A stretch of 64,000 nt of DNA, taken from Rhizophagus clarus. Lineage: Eukaryota > Glomeromycota > Glomeromycetes > Glomerales > Glomeraceae. The notes under the pieces were generated by a model. The model was not told the DNA's origin, searched no databases, and saw only the letters and a list, made by a program, of their open reading frames with translations. The stretch is from contig BLAL01000013.1 of the NCBI GenBank assembly GCA_015698045.1, forward strand, positions 248,001-312,000, in the 5' to 3' direction. Shown here piece after piece: positions 34,502-46,655 of the stretch (within the stretch, counting starts at the first letter, position 1; every line of letters begins with the position of its first letter). The translations under genes and the position numbers were made by a program.

Positions 34502-37500
34502 ATGGATAACTATACAAGCCAAAGGCGTAATTATTACGGTGGTAATGAGAACATAAACGCGAGAAGATCTTCTCCAAACGGTTCTTATAGTAATCGTAAT
34601 AGTTACAACGGATCTAACGGTTCAAACGGCGTTAATGGTCGTTATAATAATCGCAATAGTGGTTATAATAACTTTAACAACTATAATGGTGGTGGAAACA
34701 CTAGTGATAACAGTGATAGGAGCGACCGGAGTGACCGAAGTGATAGAAGTGATAAAAGAAATAAACCTCCTCGGGAATGGAGAAGTTTCGTTGAAATAAA
34801 ATTCAGAGTTAGTAACATTCACACTAACGCTAGTGTAACGGAGATAATGGAGGCTTTTGCTGCATATGGTAATGTTTACAGAGTGGAAATTATCACGGAA
34901 GAAACAGAGGATTCTGAAATTCCAACTGGTGTTGCTTATATCATATTCAAGTTCGTATTTTTTTTTTTTTTATTTTTATATTCAATCACTTCCAAACCCT
35001 TCAAATATTTATTTGAAAATAAATATTTATTTAATTAGACCTGTACCCAATTATGCTTTCTGGGATCATCCGGTACGCTTTCATGGAAGACTTTTACAGG
35101 TCGATTATCAGAAATACATTCATAGTTCAGAAACATTCACCGATAGTACCGATGGGAAACAAAAGTTAAAATTTCATTCCTTTCCAGCAGAAAGTTTAGA
35201 GATGGGTGATTACTTACAATCGGGTACTTTTGTATCTGAGGCTAAATTTACCCAATCAGTAAAATTCTCTATCAATTACCAAAAGAGAAAAATAATTGTA
35301 GAATTTGGTGTTAAAGAGTATCAAGAAGAGATACACACCTTTAAACTTGAGATCAATTTTAAGGATATAATGAATGATATTTATTCTGAGCTTGACGCTT
35401 CACAACGAAGATCTCGTGGTTCCATCACTATAGAAAACAAATATCCTGCAAAATATTGGGTATTAGATAGGAATCAAAAAACAAAAGACAAATTTAATTG
35501 GTGTATAGATGATTCTTGGAAACGTATTACCGAAATTAACACTTCAAATAATGGTAATGTAATGCCACATTTTCACAAAAACAATGAACAACCAGGTAAA
35601 TGGCTTGTCTTTAGGTTAACTTTTGACTTGGATCAAATTGGAAAAACTTCTACAGAAGGTCTTAGTCGTTTTAAAGATTTAATTGAGAAAGCCAGTGAAT
35701 ATAATTTAGCTCCTAGAACTTCAAACATTAGTAATGCTCCATTAAAAATTGTTAGTGGGTCAGGTTTACACAAACACTTTGTGAACCGTTCTATGTTAAA
35801 CTTTGAAGTTAATTATATGGTCGAATGTAACATTTCCTTTAATTTCCTTAATGAATATAACCTTTGTGAAGAATTCTTTTCATTATTATCTCAACAACCT
35901 ACTCGAGTCGCTCTTGATATTTTGGAAGGAATTTATTCAAGGAAGAAACGGATCTTTGATCCATTATCCTATTTACGCTCAGAATTAGAGAATGCAAAAC
36001 ATAAAATTGAGGCTAAACCTAGACATATACCACCTTATTGTGGTATGGTACGTAAAGTAGTAGTAACTCCTACTACCAGTTATATTTTAACACCAACCAT
36101 TGAAACATCTAATAGGGTGATCCGTTATTTCCGAGATAAAAAAGATCATTTTTTACGTGTTCAATTTGTAGATGAAGCTTTAGGTAAAGTTGGTTCATCT
36201 AATAGTGTCACTGATTTTAATGATACCGTTAACCTCGCTTTATATGACAGAGTTTATTATACTTTACATCATGGTATCACTATTGGTGATAGACATTACG
36301 AATTCTTGGCATTTTCTGCTAGTCAACTAAGAGATCATAGTTGTTGGTTTTTTTCACCAACCGGTAATTTAACTGCTAATAAGATTAGAGATTGGATGGG
36401 TAATTTTTCAACAAACAAAAGTGTAGCAAAATATGCTGCTCGAATGGGTCAATGTTTTTCAAGTACTCGAGCTATTCAACGTCTACCCATTAATGATATT
36501 AAAGAAATTCCTGATATAGTTAGAAACGGGTTTACATTTTCTGATGGAATAGGGAATATTTCTTACTCATTAGCAAAGAAGATCGCTTATGAATTGGATC
36601 TAAAAACAATTCCAAGTGCATTTCAATTTAGAATGGCTGGATATAAGGGAGTTTTATGTCAATCAACTACCGTTAAGGAGAACCAAGTTCAAGTTCGTCC
36701 GAGTCAACATAAGTTTGAATCAGATCATAATGTGCTGGAAGTGATCAGAGGTTCCACGTTTATCTCAGCATATCTCAATCGTCAGGCGATTACATTATTG
36801 TCCGCATTAGGAATACCCGATGAAGTATTTATTGAATTAAAAGATTTACGGGTTAGGGAATTGGATAAAATGCTCGAAAGTGAACATACAGCATTGGATG
36901 TTTTACAAAGGAATGTTGATGAATATGGAATATCAATGTCACTTGCTGATCTTGTCAAAGCGGGATTTTTAAGAAATAATGATCGTTATTTAATGAACTT
37001 AATTTCATTATTTCGTATCATGATGTTAAGAGATATTAAGAAAAAGGCGAAAATTCGTGTTGATAATGGGGCGTTCTTATTAGGCGTCTTGGATGTTACC
37101 GAAACTTTACAAGAAAATCAAATTTATTGTTGTGTATCAGATCCATGTAACCCATCCAGTAGAAAGATAATAACTGGAAGATGTATTGTATTCCGAAATC
37201 CCTGCTTTCACCCAGGAGATATACGAATAGTTACAGCTGTAGACTGTAAAGCTTTAAGTCATTTAGTAGATGTATTAGTATTCCCAGCAGTTGGGTATCG
37301 TGATATTCCTAGCGAATGTAGTGGTGGTGATTTGGATGGTGATGATTTTACGTATGTATCTTTAATTTCAATTTTATTTTCTTGTCCAAAACTTGAGTAT
37401 TTAGTATTGACAAATTTTTTTTTTTTTTTTTTTTTTTTTGATTAGTGTAATATATGATGAACGTTTGATTCCTCCAAAAGTATATGAGCCTATGAATTAT

Positions 37501-38901
37501 GAGGCGCAAAAACCAAAAATGGTTGCAAATGTAACGATGGATGATATCAAAACTTTTTTCGTAAAATATATCTTTTCCGACAAACTTGGTATGATTGCGA
37601 ACGCTCATTTAGCGAAAGCAGATTTTTTTGAAGTTGGTGCATTACATGGACAATGTAAACGTCTTGCACAATTACATTCTGATGCCGTGGATTTTCCTAA
37701 GACAGGAAGACCACCAGAATTTCCAGCAGAACTTCGTGCTAGTAAATTCCCAGATTTTATGGAAAAAACTGATAAACCTTCGTATGAATCTCAAAAAGTT
37801 CTTGGTACTTTATATCGTTCCATTAATGTATCGGAAGAATATACCCCACAAACTAATTTAAATATAGAAAATTTTGATGAAAGATTATATGTTGAAGGAT
37901 ATGAAGTTTTTTTAGATGATGCACGAAAGTTAAAACGAGCGTACGATGCAGATATTAGAGGATTAATGAATCAATTTGGAATTATGACTGAGATTGAAGT
38001 AACTAGTGGATATATTGTGAATACTATTACAAAAGTTGATAAAAAGAAGCCTCGTGATGTAACAAAATCCGTAATGGATGCTTTAATTCCAATTAAACGT
38101 CAGTATAGAAAATTATTTGAACAAGAATTTTGTATTCAAGGGTCTACTATTATTTTACCTGAAGTTCGTAATAGAATGGAAGCCAAAGCTTATGCTTGGT
38201 ACTATGTGTCATATCATCCATCTGAATTAGCTGATGATTCTTCCGAGAATATGATTTCATTTCCTTGGATTGCGCATGATATTTTATGTGACATTGCCGT
38301 TAGAAATAATCACAAAGTTAAAGGTGCTCGAAAAGTTTTCACGCCACCTACTTTTTCAAACGAAAATTATAATCAAAATCCTTTTACTGGTTTAAATGGA
38401 TCAACTTATAATAAACAAAATGGATCTTACAACTCCGTTAATAAACAAAATGGGTCTTACAATAATATTAATTCCATCAACAAACAAAATGGAAATGGAA
38501 TTTATAATAACATTAGTCCTATCAATAAGCAAAACGGAAATGGAATTTATAATAATATTAATCCCATATACAAACAAAACGGAAACGGAATTTATAATAA
38601 TATTAATTCCGTCAACAAACAAAATGGAATTTATAATAATTATATTAATCCCATTAAAAAACAAAACGGAGCTTCCATGCAACTAATTGATTTAGAACCA
38701 GAAGATAATAATTACTCGAATATTTTTTCAAACGGCAACCATTTTTCAAACGGCAATCACAATCAAAATTTTAATTATTATCAAAATCAGGATTTACTTA
38801 CCGGGTCAATTGGGACCATACAAGAATTTAATCAAGATCCCCTGGATGACTTGATGGTTGACATAGAAATGTTAAAGCTGTCAATCAAGGGGAAGAATTG
38901 A
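34502..38901 (+). CDS. Eukaryotic RNA-dependent RNA polymerase (RdRP), RNA-silencing type
   Basis: Exons 34502-34950, 35039-37351 and 37446-38901 (introns 88 and 94 bp, GT-AG) give 1405 aa. Residues 1-94 are Asn/Gly/Ser-rich with an SDR repeat. About 95-180 is RRM-like (FVEIKFRVSNI...AAYGNVYRVEI), as in plant RDR1/2-type enzymes. The large polymerase body follows, with CSGGDLDGDDF: the double-psi beta-barrel catalytic motif DLDGD falls at residues 914-918. Residues ~1238-1333 are repeats of NKQNG and GIYNN, then a more ordinary C-terminus. Role: making double-stranded RNA from single-stranded templates for Dicer and Argonaute silencing. Intron 2 falls just after the catalytic loop and ends in a 20-plus T run. 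I chose the Met at 34502 because the preceding in-frame residues (from an ATG at 34460) are encoded in an A/T leader with no family resemblance. RdRPs of this kind are multiplied in Rhizophagus. Confidence 0.95.
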
Positions 38902-39934
38902 TTTATTTCCAATTTGTAATATTGGCACAAAATCGGTTTTACTTTTATTTTTAAATTTTTTTTAAAAAGGAAGTCTAACCACCATTTTTTTATATTATTT
39001 TTTTTATTTTTGGATTCTAAAAAGGTTATTATTATAATAACCAACTATTACACATTATTATTACATTGAAATGTCATAATATTTCACAATATTTCAATTA
39101 CAATTTATAAATTTTATACTTGTAACATTATAATGGAGGGAGTTATGCTAGTTACAATGAATAGGCTAGATTAGCTAAAACGAAATAAATTTTAAAAACA
39201 AAGAAATAAAAAAAAATTTTTTTTTTTTTCAATATTTTCAATATTTTTTTTATATTTCGAGTTATAATTGTTTCAAGTTCGCAATTATAATTAATTCTGG
39301 TCAAATTTTAATGAACTTTTTTAAATCCGCGGATTTTAGGGGGTTAAGTCATAAGCGATCTGAATTATTAATATCTATTACGCATACAGGGGCTTTTGAT
39401 ACGAATACATTATATAGTAAATCGCCTCCTAAAATTTTTTTATTATCATATATGATTTAAATTTTAAAAAAACGTATCACTTTTCAGCTTGCCAAATTTG
39501 TGTTAAAAACACGAATTAAAACCCTGACTTGCTCCATACGCATACAGTAGTATATCTAAAAATAAAAACGATGAATATTTAGTTGCGTAATGTAATGACA
39601 TATTCTATAGATTTTAATTATAGTTGCTCGTGTGAAAAAAAAAAATGATGTCAAAGTAATTTGAGAAACCTTTTAAACTTTTTAAGTATATATTGGGAAG
39701 TATTGGTCGAACATCCTAGTAGAGCCCTATATGAATGTACCTAGCTCTTATTATAGAAAAAATTAGAGAGTTTCTCAAACAAAATTATGTTCTTGTTATT
39801 GGCACCATTTGAGCATCATTAGAATCTCAAAAATTACATGTAACATCCATTAATATTCCAAATTTATTTATACATTGTTAATTATTTACATAATAATAAT
39901 AAAAAATCAATTATTGTATGTACAGTACAGCACG
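38902..39934. other. Convergent intergenic region between RdRP and the P450 array
   Basis: This holds the 3' flanks of the RdRP and of the P450 at 39935. There are A/T runs near 38950-39010 and 39205-39235. No gene or repeat is recognised. Confidence 0.3.
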
Positions 39935-41628
39935 TCAATTTCTTGGTTTAATCTCAACTAATAATTCGTCACAAGAAATTATAATAATATCGCTCGTAGC
40001 TTTAATGGGAGAATTCGTATCTATTAAATTAATTTCATATGTTCTAAACAATAAAGCTATCAAACAAACTAATTCAATCATTGCTAACTTTCTTCCTGGA
40101 CACATTCTTAATCCTCCACCAAACATGATAAATGAATTCTTTGTCTCGAAATTTTCAACTAACCATCTATCTGGGTTAAATTTATTAGGTTCTTCCCAAT
40201 AATCATCATCATGATGAATAGCTCTAACATTGAATCTAAACGATGTGCCAACTGGCCATTGATATCCTGCTATTTCTTCAGATTTATCAATGCATCTCGC
40301 AAACGAGTGCGTTATTGGGCAAACGCGAGCTACTTCTTTTACAATTGCTTCACAATAACTTAAATTATAAAAATCATCTTTAGTAATTGGTCGCATTTTA
40401 TCACCTTGAAATATATAATCAACTTCTTCTAGCATTTTCTTTTTCACATCCGGATTATGTGCAATATAATAGATTACGAATGAAAGTATACTTGCAGTCT
40501 ATATTGAAAAAAAAAATGAATTGTTTAAAATAATTTTTTAAAACATAAAATTTCTCTCAAAAATTTACTTACTTTATAAGTTCCATTAATAATTCCATCG
40601 AGTAAATTAGCGCGAATTTCACTGTTTGTCATGGATCTAGCTGCTTCACCAACTTCGATATAATTAACATCACGAAATGTATTTTTGATAATCATCGATG
40701 TCAACATATCATGCGGTAAAGATTCATCCAATGATGTATCTTTAATCTCTTTTCGACGTTTCTTAATAATTACTTCCAATTTTTGATTAAAAAATCTCAT
40801 ACTTTTAAGTGTATCATCTGCTATATTTTTAAAAAATGGAATACAATTTCGTAAAAAAGGAGTAATGAAAAAAAATATTGAATATCCTATAATAAGTTTA
40901 TGAAGTGCTTGAAATAATTTCACAGAATCTTCGATCTCTACTGATGGATAATCAGATTTTTCACCGCCGAATGTATTAAAATAAGCTGCCATTGAATAAG
41001 ATCTTTCACCAGTTAACAATTTAATAATCATATCATTCGTGTAATGTTTAAGCCATTCAGCAAAATCTATTATATTCTTATTCTCTTTGATAATTTCTTC
41101 TTTATGAAATAATACTAATTTATTCCAATAACTTTCTAATTCATTGAAAAGTTTGTTTGTCTGATCAATAGCTTCATCAGTAAATTTCGGTGACAAAATA
41201 GCTTGTGAGATAAAATGACGATTAAATACCCACGATTTATAATTATTATTAACCACTATTCCTTTTCCTTCAATTCCCAATTCTTTTAATCCTTTACAAT
41301 TAGGAAATCTCATCCAATGCATATTTTTATTTGAGAAAAAATTTTCAAGATAATCTACTCGACATAAAACTATAGATCGGGAATGATCATAAATTTCATA
41401 TATATCACCATATTTCTCATAACAATAATTATGAAACATTTGACCATCTCCATTAAACCACCAATAAATTTGAGGAAAATTACCAACTAATGGGAATGGA
41501 AATGGACCGGGTAAAGGATTTACACGAGTAAAATATTTGTAATAAAAATTCATCACATATATCATTAATATTGTTATCAAAAATAAAACGAAATCATTAA
41601 TGAAATTCTCTAATAGCTCAAAAATCAT
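39935..41628 (-). CDS. Cytochrome P450, non-canonical I-helix (Tyr-Lys)
   Basis: Exon 1 is 40573-41628, exon 2 is 39935-40498, and the intron is 74 bp, giving 539 aa. The anchor (FVLFLITILMIYVMNFYY), hinge PLPGPFPFPLVGNF, helix C WVFNR, ExxR (EVAR, 407-410), FNPDRW and haem loop FGGGLRMCPG (ligand Cys485) are all intact. The I-helix is not: N348-G-T-Y351-K352 joined to T353-A-S, where the plus-strand paralogues have A-G-T-D-T joined to T-A-N. Both the acid and the catalytic alcohol are therefore replaced. The splice sites are consensus (AAA then GTAAGT; ATATAG), so a splicing artefact is unlikely. It should bind haem and fold, but its oxygen activation must differ or be lost. It is the left-most gene of the minus-strand array. 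Confidence 0.93.
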
Positions 41629-41694
41629 CTTATCGTTCCTTTTTTTGTTCCTTTCTGTTGAGCAACTCCTTCAATCCTTTTGATTTTTCAGGTA

Positions 41695-41702
41695 TATTTA
41701 TA
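41695..41702 (-). promoter_or_regulatory. TATA-box candidate of the P450 at 41628
   Basis: TATAAATA on the minus strand, 67 bp before the ATG, the same octamer as at the plus-strand P450s. Confidence 0.45.
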
Positions 41703-41794
41703 CCTTTTTATTATATTTAATAATCGACAGAATTTTTCACACTCTGAGATTTAGGTATCGGCGTCACGTCATCTTCATAATTATAGTGAATATG

Positions 41795-41810
41795 GTGTGT
41801 GATCGTCGGA
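41795..41810 (+). promoter_or_regulatory. Shared upstream block TGTGATCGTC, copy for the P450 at 41628
   Basis: GTGTGTGATCGTCGGAG lies about 170 bp upstream of the start codon. The same core is found upstream of the P450s starting at 48351, 52799, 55708 and 61932. It may be a binding site or simply co-duplicated flank. Confidence 0.35.
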
Positions 41811-42438
41811 GATTTGATATGGGAGGATTTTTTTAAACTCAATAAGATCGCCCGTAAATGAAAGGAGCATTATACAAAAGGGGGACTGTGGCTTTTAATA
41901 AAGCTTCTAGGCTAATTGTTTTATATCCGATTAAATAAAAAAATATGTAACCTCCGTGCGCGAAGTTAACCTTAGGGAGGCGTCTGTTACTAGTGGTACA
42001 ATGCTAGTAACAGATGAAATTAAGGAGAAATTAGTTATCCTGTATGGTGCCAAGCATATAAATTAGCAAGTTTCTCAGTCCTTCCCACGGTATGTTGTTC
42101 CTGAATTTTGCAGTTAGAGGCGCTAGTAACATCTTATTAATAGCACAAGGCTAGTAATGGAGGAACTGAAGGATAAAATTAAGGAGAAACTGCATGTTAC
42201 CTATTATATTATAGAAGCTAATTAATACGTTTCCAGACGACATCATTAATCTCTCTCACGTTGTTCCTGATTTGAGCATATGATAAATCTCAAATAAAAA
42301 TTACGTGTAATTTAATACATTAATACCCCAAATGTACTGTTTGGTAAATCTCATTATACAATAATATTCTTTTTTTACATTTATTTACGTAATAACAAAA
42401 ATATTAATTAATAGAGTACATCCTTTAAATAAGGAAAG

Positions 42439-44113
42439 TCAATTTCTTTGTTTAATTTCAACTAATAGTTTTTCACAAGAAACTAGAACACTGTTACTCC
42501 AGGTTTTAATAGGAGAATTCATATCTACTAGATTAATTTCATATTTTCTAAATAATAAAGCTATCAAACAAACTAATTCAATCATTGCTAACTTTCTTCC
42601 TGGACATATTCTTAATCCTCCACCAAACATGATAAATGAATTATTCTTTTGCTCAAAACCTTCAACCAACCATCTATCGGGATTAAATTTATTAGGTTCT
42701 TCCCAATCATTATCATCATTATGAATAGCTCTAACATTGATTTTAAATAATGTGTTAGCTGGCCATTGATATCCGGCTATTTCTTCAGATTTATCAAAGC
42801 ATCTTGAAAACGAGTACAAATTTGGAGAAATGCGAGCTACTTCTTTTACAATTGCTTCACAGTAACTTAAACTATAAAAGTCATCTTTAGTAATTGGTCG
42901 CATTTTATCACCTTGAAATACATTATCAATTTCTTCTATTATTTTCTTTTCCACATCTGAATTATGTGCAATATAATAAATTATGAATGAAAGCGTATCC
43001 GTGATCTACATTTGAAATAAAGATATGACTATTTTAAAATAATTTCTGAAACAAAATTTCTCTAAAAAATGTACTTACTTTAAAAGTTCCATTAATAATT
43101 CCATCGAGTAAATTAGCGCGAATTTCACTGTTTGTCATGGATCTAGCTGCTTTACCAACTTCGATATAATTAACATCACGAAATGCATTTTTGATAATCA
43201 TTGATGTCAATATATCATGTGGTAAGGGTTCCTCTAACGGTGTATCTTTAATTTCTTGTCTACGTCTCTCGATAATTGTTTCCAATTTTTGATTAAAATA
43301 TCTCAGGCTTCGAATTGTATCATTCGTTTTGTTTTTAAAAAATGGAATATGATATCGTATGAAAGGAAGAATGAATAAAAATAGGGAATATCCCGCAAAA
43401 AGTTTACGAAGTTCTTGAAAAAATATCACAGAATCTTCGACATTTACTGACGGATGATCAGATTTTTCATCACTGAGAGTGTTAAAATAAGCTGCCATTG
43501 AATAATATTTTTCTCCAGTTAACAATTTAATAATTATATCATTTGTGTAATGATAAATCCATCCGGGAAAATCTAATATATTTTTATTTTCTTTGATAAT
43601 ATCTTCTTTAAGAAATAATTTATCCCAATAACTTTCTAATTCATTGAAAAGTTTGTTTGTTTGATCAATAACCACATCAGTAAATTTTGGTGATAAAATA
43701 GCTTGATTAAAAAGATGATGGTTAAATGTCCATGATTTAAAATTATTATTTAACGTTAATCCTTTTGTTTCAATTCCCAATTCATCTGGTTTTACGCTAT
43801 TGGGATATCTCGTCCCATACGTACTTTTTGATAAAAGACATTCAAGGTATTCTCTTCGACATAAAACTATAGTTCGCATAGCTCCATGAATTTCATATAT
43901 GTCACCATATTTCTCGTAACAATAATCGCGAAACTTATGAGGATTTCCATTAAACCACAAAAAAACTTGAGGAAAATTGCCAATTAAGGGGAATGGTAAT
44001 GGACCGGGTAAAGGATTGATACGAGTAAAATATTTGTAATAAAAATTTACCACATAAATTATCGATATTGTAATCAAAAATAAAACAAAATTTCCTAACA
44101 GTTCAAAAATCAT
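42439..44113 (-). CDS. Cytochrome P450, non-canonical I-helix (Phe-Lys) and WxxxH helix C
   Basis: Exon 1 is 43079-44113, exon 2 is 42439-43005, and the intron is 73 bp, giving 533 aa. I chose the Met at 44113 (MIFELLGNF), nine codons inside the first ATG at 44140, because every array paralogue starts at this point. Hinge PLPGPLPFPLIGNF, ExxR (EVAR), FNPDRW and FGGGLRICPG are intact. The I-helix reads N-G-T-F-K joined to I-T-D-T: Phe and Lys replace the Asp-Thr pair and Ile follows. In helix C the usual WxxxR is W-T-F-N-H, so the Arg that normally pairs with a haem propionate is His; the gene at 61932 shares this. With that gene it also shares a GTR(Y/F)PN and FNHHLFNQAIL block, forming a subgroup inside the array. 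Confidence 0.92.
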
Positions 44114-45670
44114 CTTACCGTTTCGCTTCTTTATGTTCAACTCCTTTAATATATATATTTTTTTTATTTTTATTTTTTTTTATTTTTTTTTTTTTTTTTT
44201 TTTTTTGTTTATATTTAATATTTAATATTTTATTTTTCTTTATCACGTTATTATCATGATTTTTTTAGTTATGCCAATGTTAATATTGTGTCGATCAATA
44301 TAAATAATATTTTAGATATGATTAAAAAAAAAAAAAAGTATAATTAAAAAAATATCGGTACATTAAATGAGTGATAGTCAACGCCGATTCATAAAATTTC
44401 ATTTACACAATCCCGAAAATTTATAACTATGATCTCTTAACCTGTTGATTTTGTTATTACCGTTTTCAGAAATGTTATACTTACTATAATTTCTATAAAA
44501 TTTAAAGTTTTAATGATTTGTAGAAATGATCGACACACTGTGTAACATTTCAGAAACGGCAATAAATGAGATTTTTTAATTGAAACGAATTTATTACCTT
44601 TTGCATCTTTTATATCAATTATATATGAATGAACAAAATCGTCAAACCAATGAAAGGATTTAATCAAATTTCGTAGTATTTATATAATCTGAAAAATAAA
44701 AAAAATTATGGAGCTATATGTGTATATATATATATGTACAGTTCACGATACAACATAAAAATAATGCAGATTTTATTTAATTATTATTAATTTAATATAC
44801 GTAGATAAACATATGTTAAAAATTAATAATTTATCATATGACCTTTTTTTTTTTCTATGGCCATACTAAACTGACCCAATTTGCAATTTCTAAATAAAGA
44901 AAAAATTCTTTTAATCATTATTACCTCATTCTTGCGAATTATGCCTTCAGTTTTATATTGTGTGCTTTTTTTATAATTCATATAATTAGACTGTGGTTAA
45001 CAATTATTTTAATTATTTCTGTATGTTGTTAACTCCTAATTCCTATTACCCTATATAGTTAGCTAATATATTTTGAACATTAAAGGTAACACCGTGAATT
45101 TATGTTGTTACTAATAAATAATTAGATAAGTATATTGACACATATTTTTATAACTAAAAATGACTAACGTGTTGCTGTTTAATTTTTATTTTAACACACA
45201 CATAACTTTGAAATGATAGCCTTTTTTATTTGCGTAACAATAAAAATTCCGGATAATCATGTCGTTAGCTGTATATACATTATATGTAAAAATGCTTTTA
45301 AGAATACGAAGTTAATAAAAGTGAAATAATTGTTTACTACCGGTAAAGTAAATCATTTAAAAAATAAAGTTGAGCAACAAGATCATGCTCATGCTTTTTC
45401 AATTGAATATTCCAACGGGGAGCTGAAGTACAGTTTTTGTTTAAGGGGTATCATGAGCAATCCAGATTTAACTGTATCCAGTTTACTAATTTAATGCGAT
45501 TAGCTATATGATAATCGGCCCTGTATAATGTTTTCACTTCAAATTCGTTAGAAAATTATTTAGAATTTAATTTACTGTTTCGTTATAACGAAGGAAATCT
45601 TTTTTTTTTGAATTTGATTGGTTAAATATCACGTGAAAGGAAATTAGTTATAAAACAAGTTAGGGTCAAC

Positions 45671-45916
45671 CTAGGGTGTCCAGGATGGGTTGTCGCGATG
45701 ACCCTAAAATCGTGGTGTGAAAATCGTGAAATCGCGAAAAATCGTGAGTTGGCCGGAGTTAGGGTAACTTCAACCAAAACTAACTTTATCATAATTCTAA
45801 TTATTGAAATTATGATCACATGTTATCTTAATTATCCAATCAAATTTTATCGCGATCACGATTTTGGCGTGAAAAATCGTGAAAAAATCGTGATCAACCC
45901 ATCCTGGACACCCTAG
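45671..45916. mobile_element. 246-bp MITE-like element with ~22-bp inverted ends
   Basis: The left end CTAGGGTGTCCAGGATGGGT is matched in reverse complement by the right end, which finishes CCACCCTAG-like at 45916 (the perfect match is about 22 bp). The flanks both read GTCAAC (or TCAA if the element is taken one base longer on each side), a candidate 4-6 bp target duplication. Inside, the words ATCGTG and AATCGTGA recur on the two arms, so most of the element can fold on itself. No coding capacity. Confidence 0.8.
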
Positions 45917-46049
45917 GTCAACCGTACTTGTTTCGTTACGTTTTGCGGAATCTTAAATATAACAACGTATAAATGAATCAGAAATAAATTTAATCATAAA
46001 TAGTTAAATATCTGTCAACGTTTTTGTTTAAATTATTTACCAATCATCA

Positions 46050-46100
46050 CATAATTTAAAAATCGTCTTATCGTTTCGCTATTTTTTTTTTTTTTTTTTT
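46050..46100 (-). pseudogene. Ghost of a P450 start region
   Basis: ATTTAAAAATCGTCTTATCG followed by TTTCGCT and a T-run and GTTGTCAGTTCC resembles the start-codon region of array P450s (compare 44095-44125). Only the leader and the first few codons are left; the rest of that copy is deleted. Confidence 0.5.
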
Positions 46101-46539
46101 TTGTTGTCAGTTCCTTTACAGACCCCCAACGAAAACAATAGCGGTCAACTTTTTGATAATGTAAATGAAATTTATAGTAAAATGTCGATTTTATTTTATT
46201 TTCTAAAAAAGGAACAGAAATATATATATTTCATTATTAACATTTGATATGACCGTCTTTGAGTCTTCCAATAAATACTTTTAAAATTTAGTATGTGTTA
46301 TGGAAAATCCTATTCTGCCCAAATTCGAGATTTCGGGACGGGATTTTGGCATTCGGTATTTCGTACCAAACTCGTATTAATATTTGTTTTGTTTACCAAT
46401 ACGGTAATCGTAAAATTGGGACTTAAGTCATTTAGATATATACAAAATTATAAATTTATTTATGCGACATAATATACACTGTTAATTACTACTACATAGT
46501 ACCAATGTTCCTTTAAACGCTCATAATATAAGAAAATAA

Positions 46540-46655
46540 TAAATTTTGGTTTAATTTAACCAATAATTCGTCACAAGTAATTAAATACTAGAAAACCAAT
46601 TTCTTGGTTTAATTTCAAATAATAATTCGTTACAAGTAACTAAAATATAGGAAAA
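46540..46655 (-). repeat. Tandem copies of the P450 C-terminal tail, after the 46656 gene
   Basis: Two further imperfect copies of the ~50-bp end of exon 2 (TTTCTTGGTTTAATTTCAA, then ATAATTCGT(C/T)ACAAG) follow the stop codon, spaced by ~20-25 bp. On the coding strand they repeat the codons for the LLVEIKPRN end. Confidence 0.8.

Larger units (their letters stand above)
41629..42438. other. 5' flank of the P450 at 41628, with a diverged tandem duplication
   Basis: Two related ~135-bp blocks lie at about 41975-42110 and 42115-42275. Both contain GCTAGTAA, AAATTAAGGAGAAA and end in GTTGTTCCTGA. No coding content. The promoter elements of the 41628 gene are listed separately. Confidence 0.4.
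44114..46655. other. Intergenic region with duplicated upstream block, MITE and P450 start ghost
   Basis: 44150-44230 is a T-rich run upstream of the 44113 gene. About 45330-45600 is one copy of an upstream block also found at 48950-49310 and 53265-53570 (shared words: CCGGTAA, CATGCTTTTTC/CATACTTTTTC, TATCCAGTTTACTAATTTAA, TTTTCACTTC). It probably travelled with P450 promoters during tandem duplication. The MITE at 45671, the ghost at 46050 and the tail repeats at 46540 are listed separately. No other gene is seen; the minus-strand 76-aa frame at 44437-44667 is unsupported. Confidence 0.4.

Noticed and set aside
38401..38682. Antisense frame within the RdRP 3' end
   Set aside because: Shadow of the NKQNG-encoding repeats on the other strand.
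39918..40202. Plus-strand frames antisense to P450 exon 2 (also at 51034, 54057, 60133, 63433)
   Set aside because: They recur because the antisense of a conserved exon stays open; they have no independent conservation or start context.
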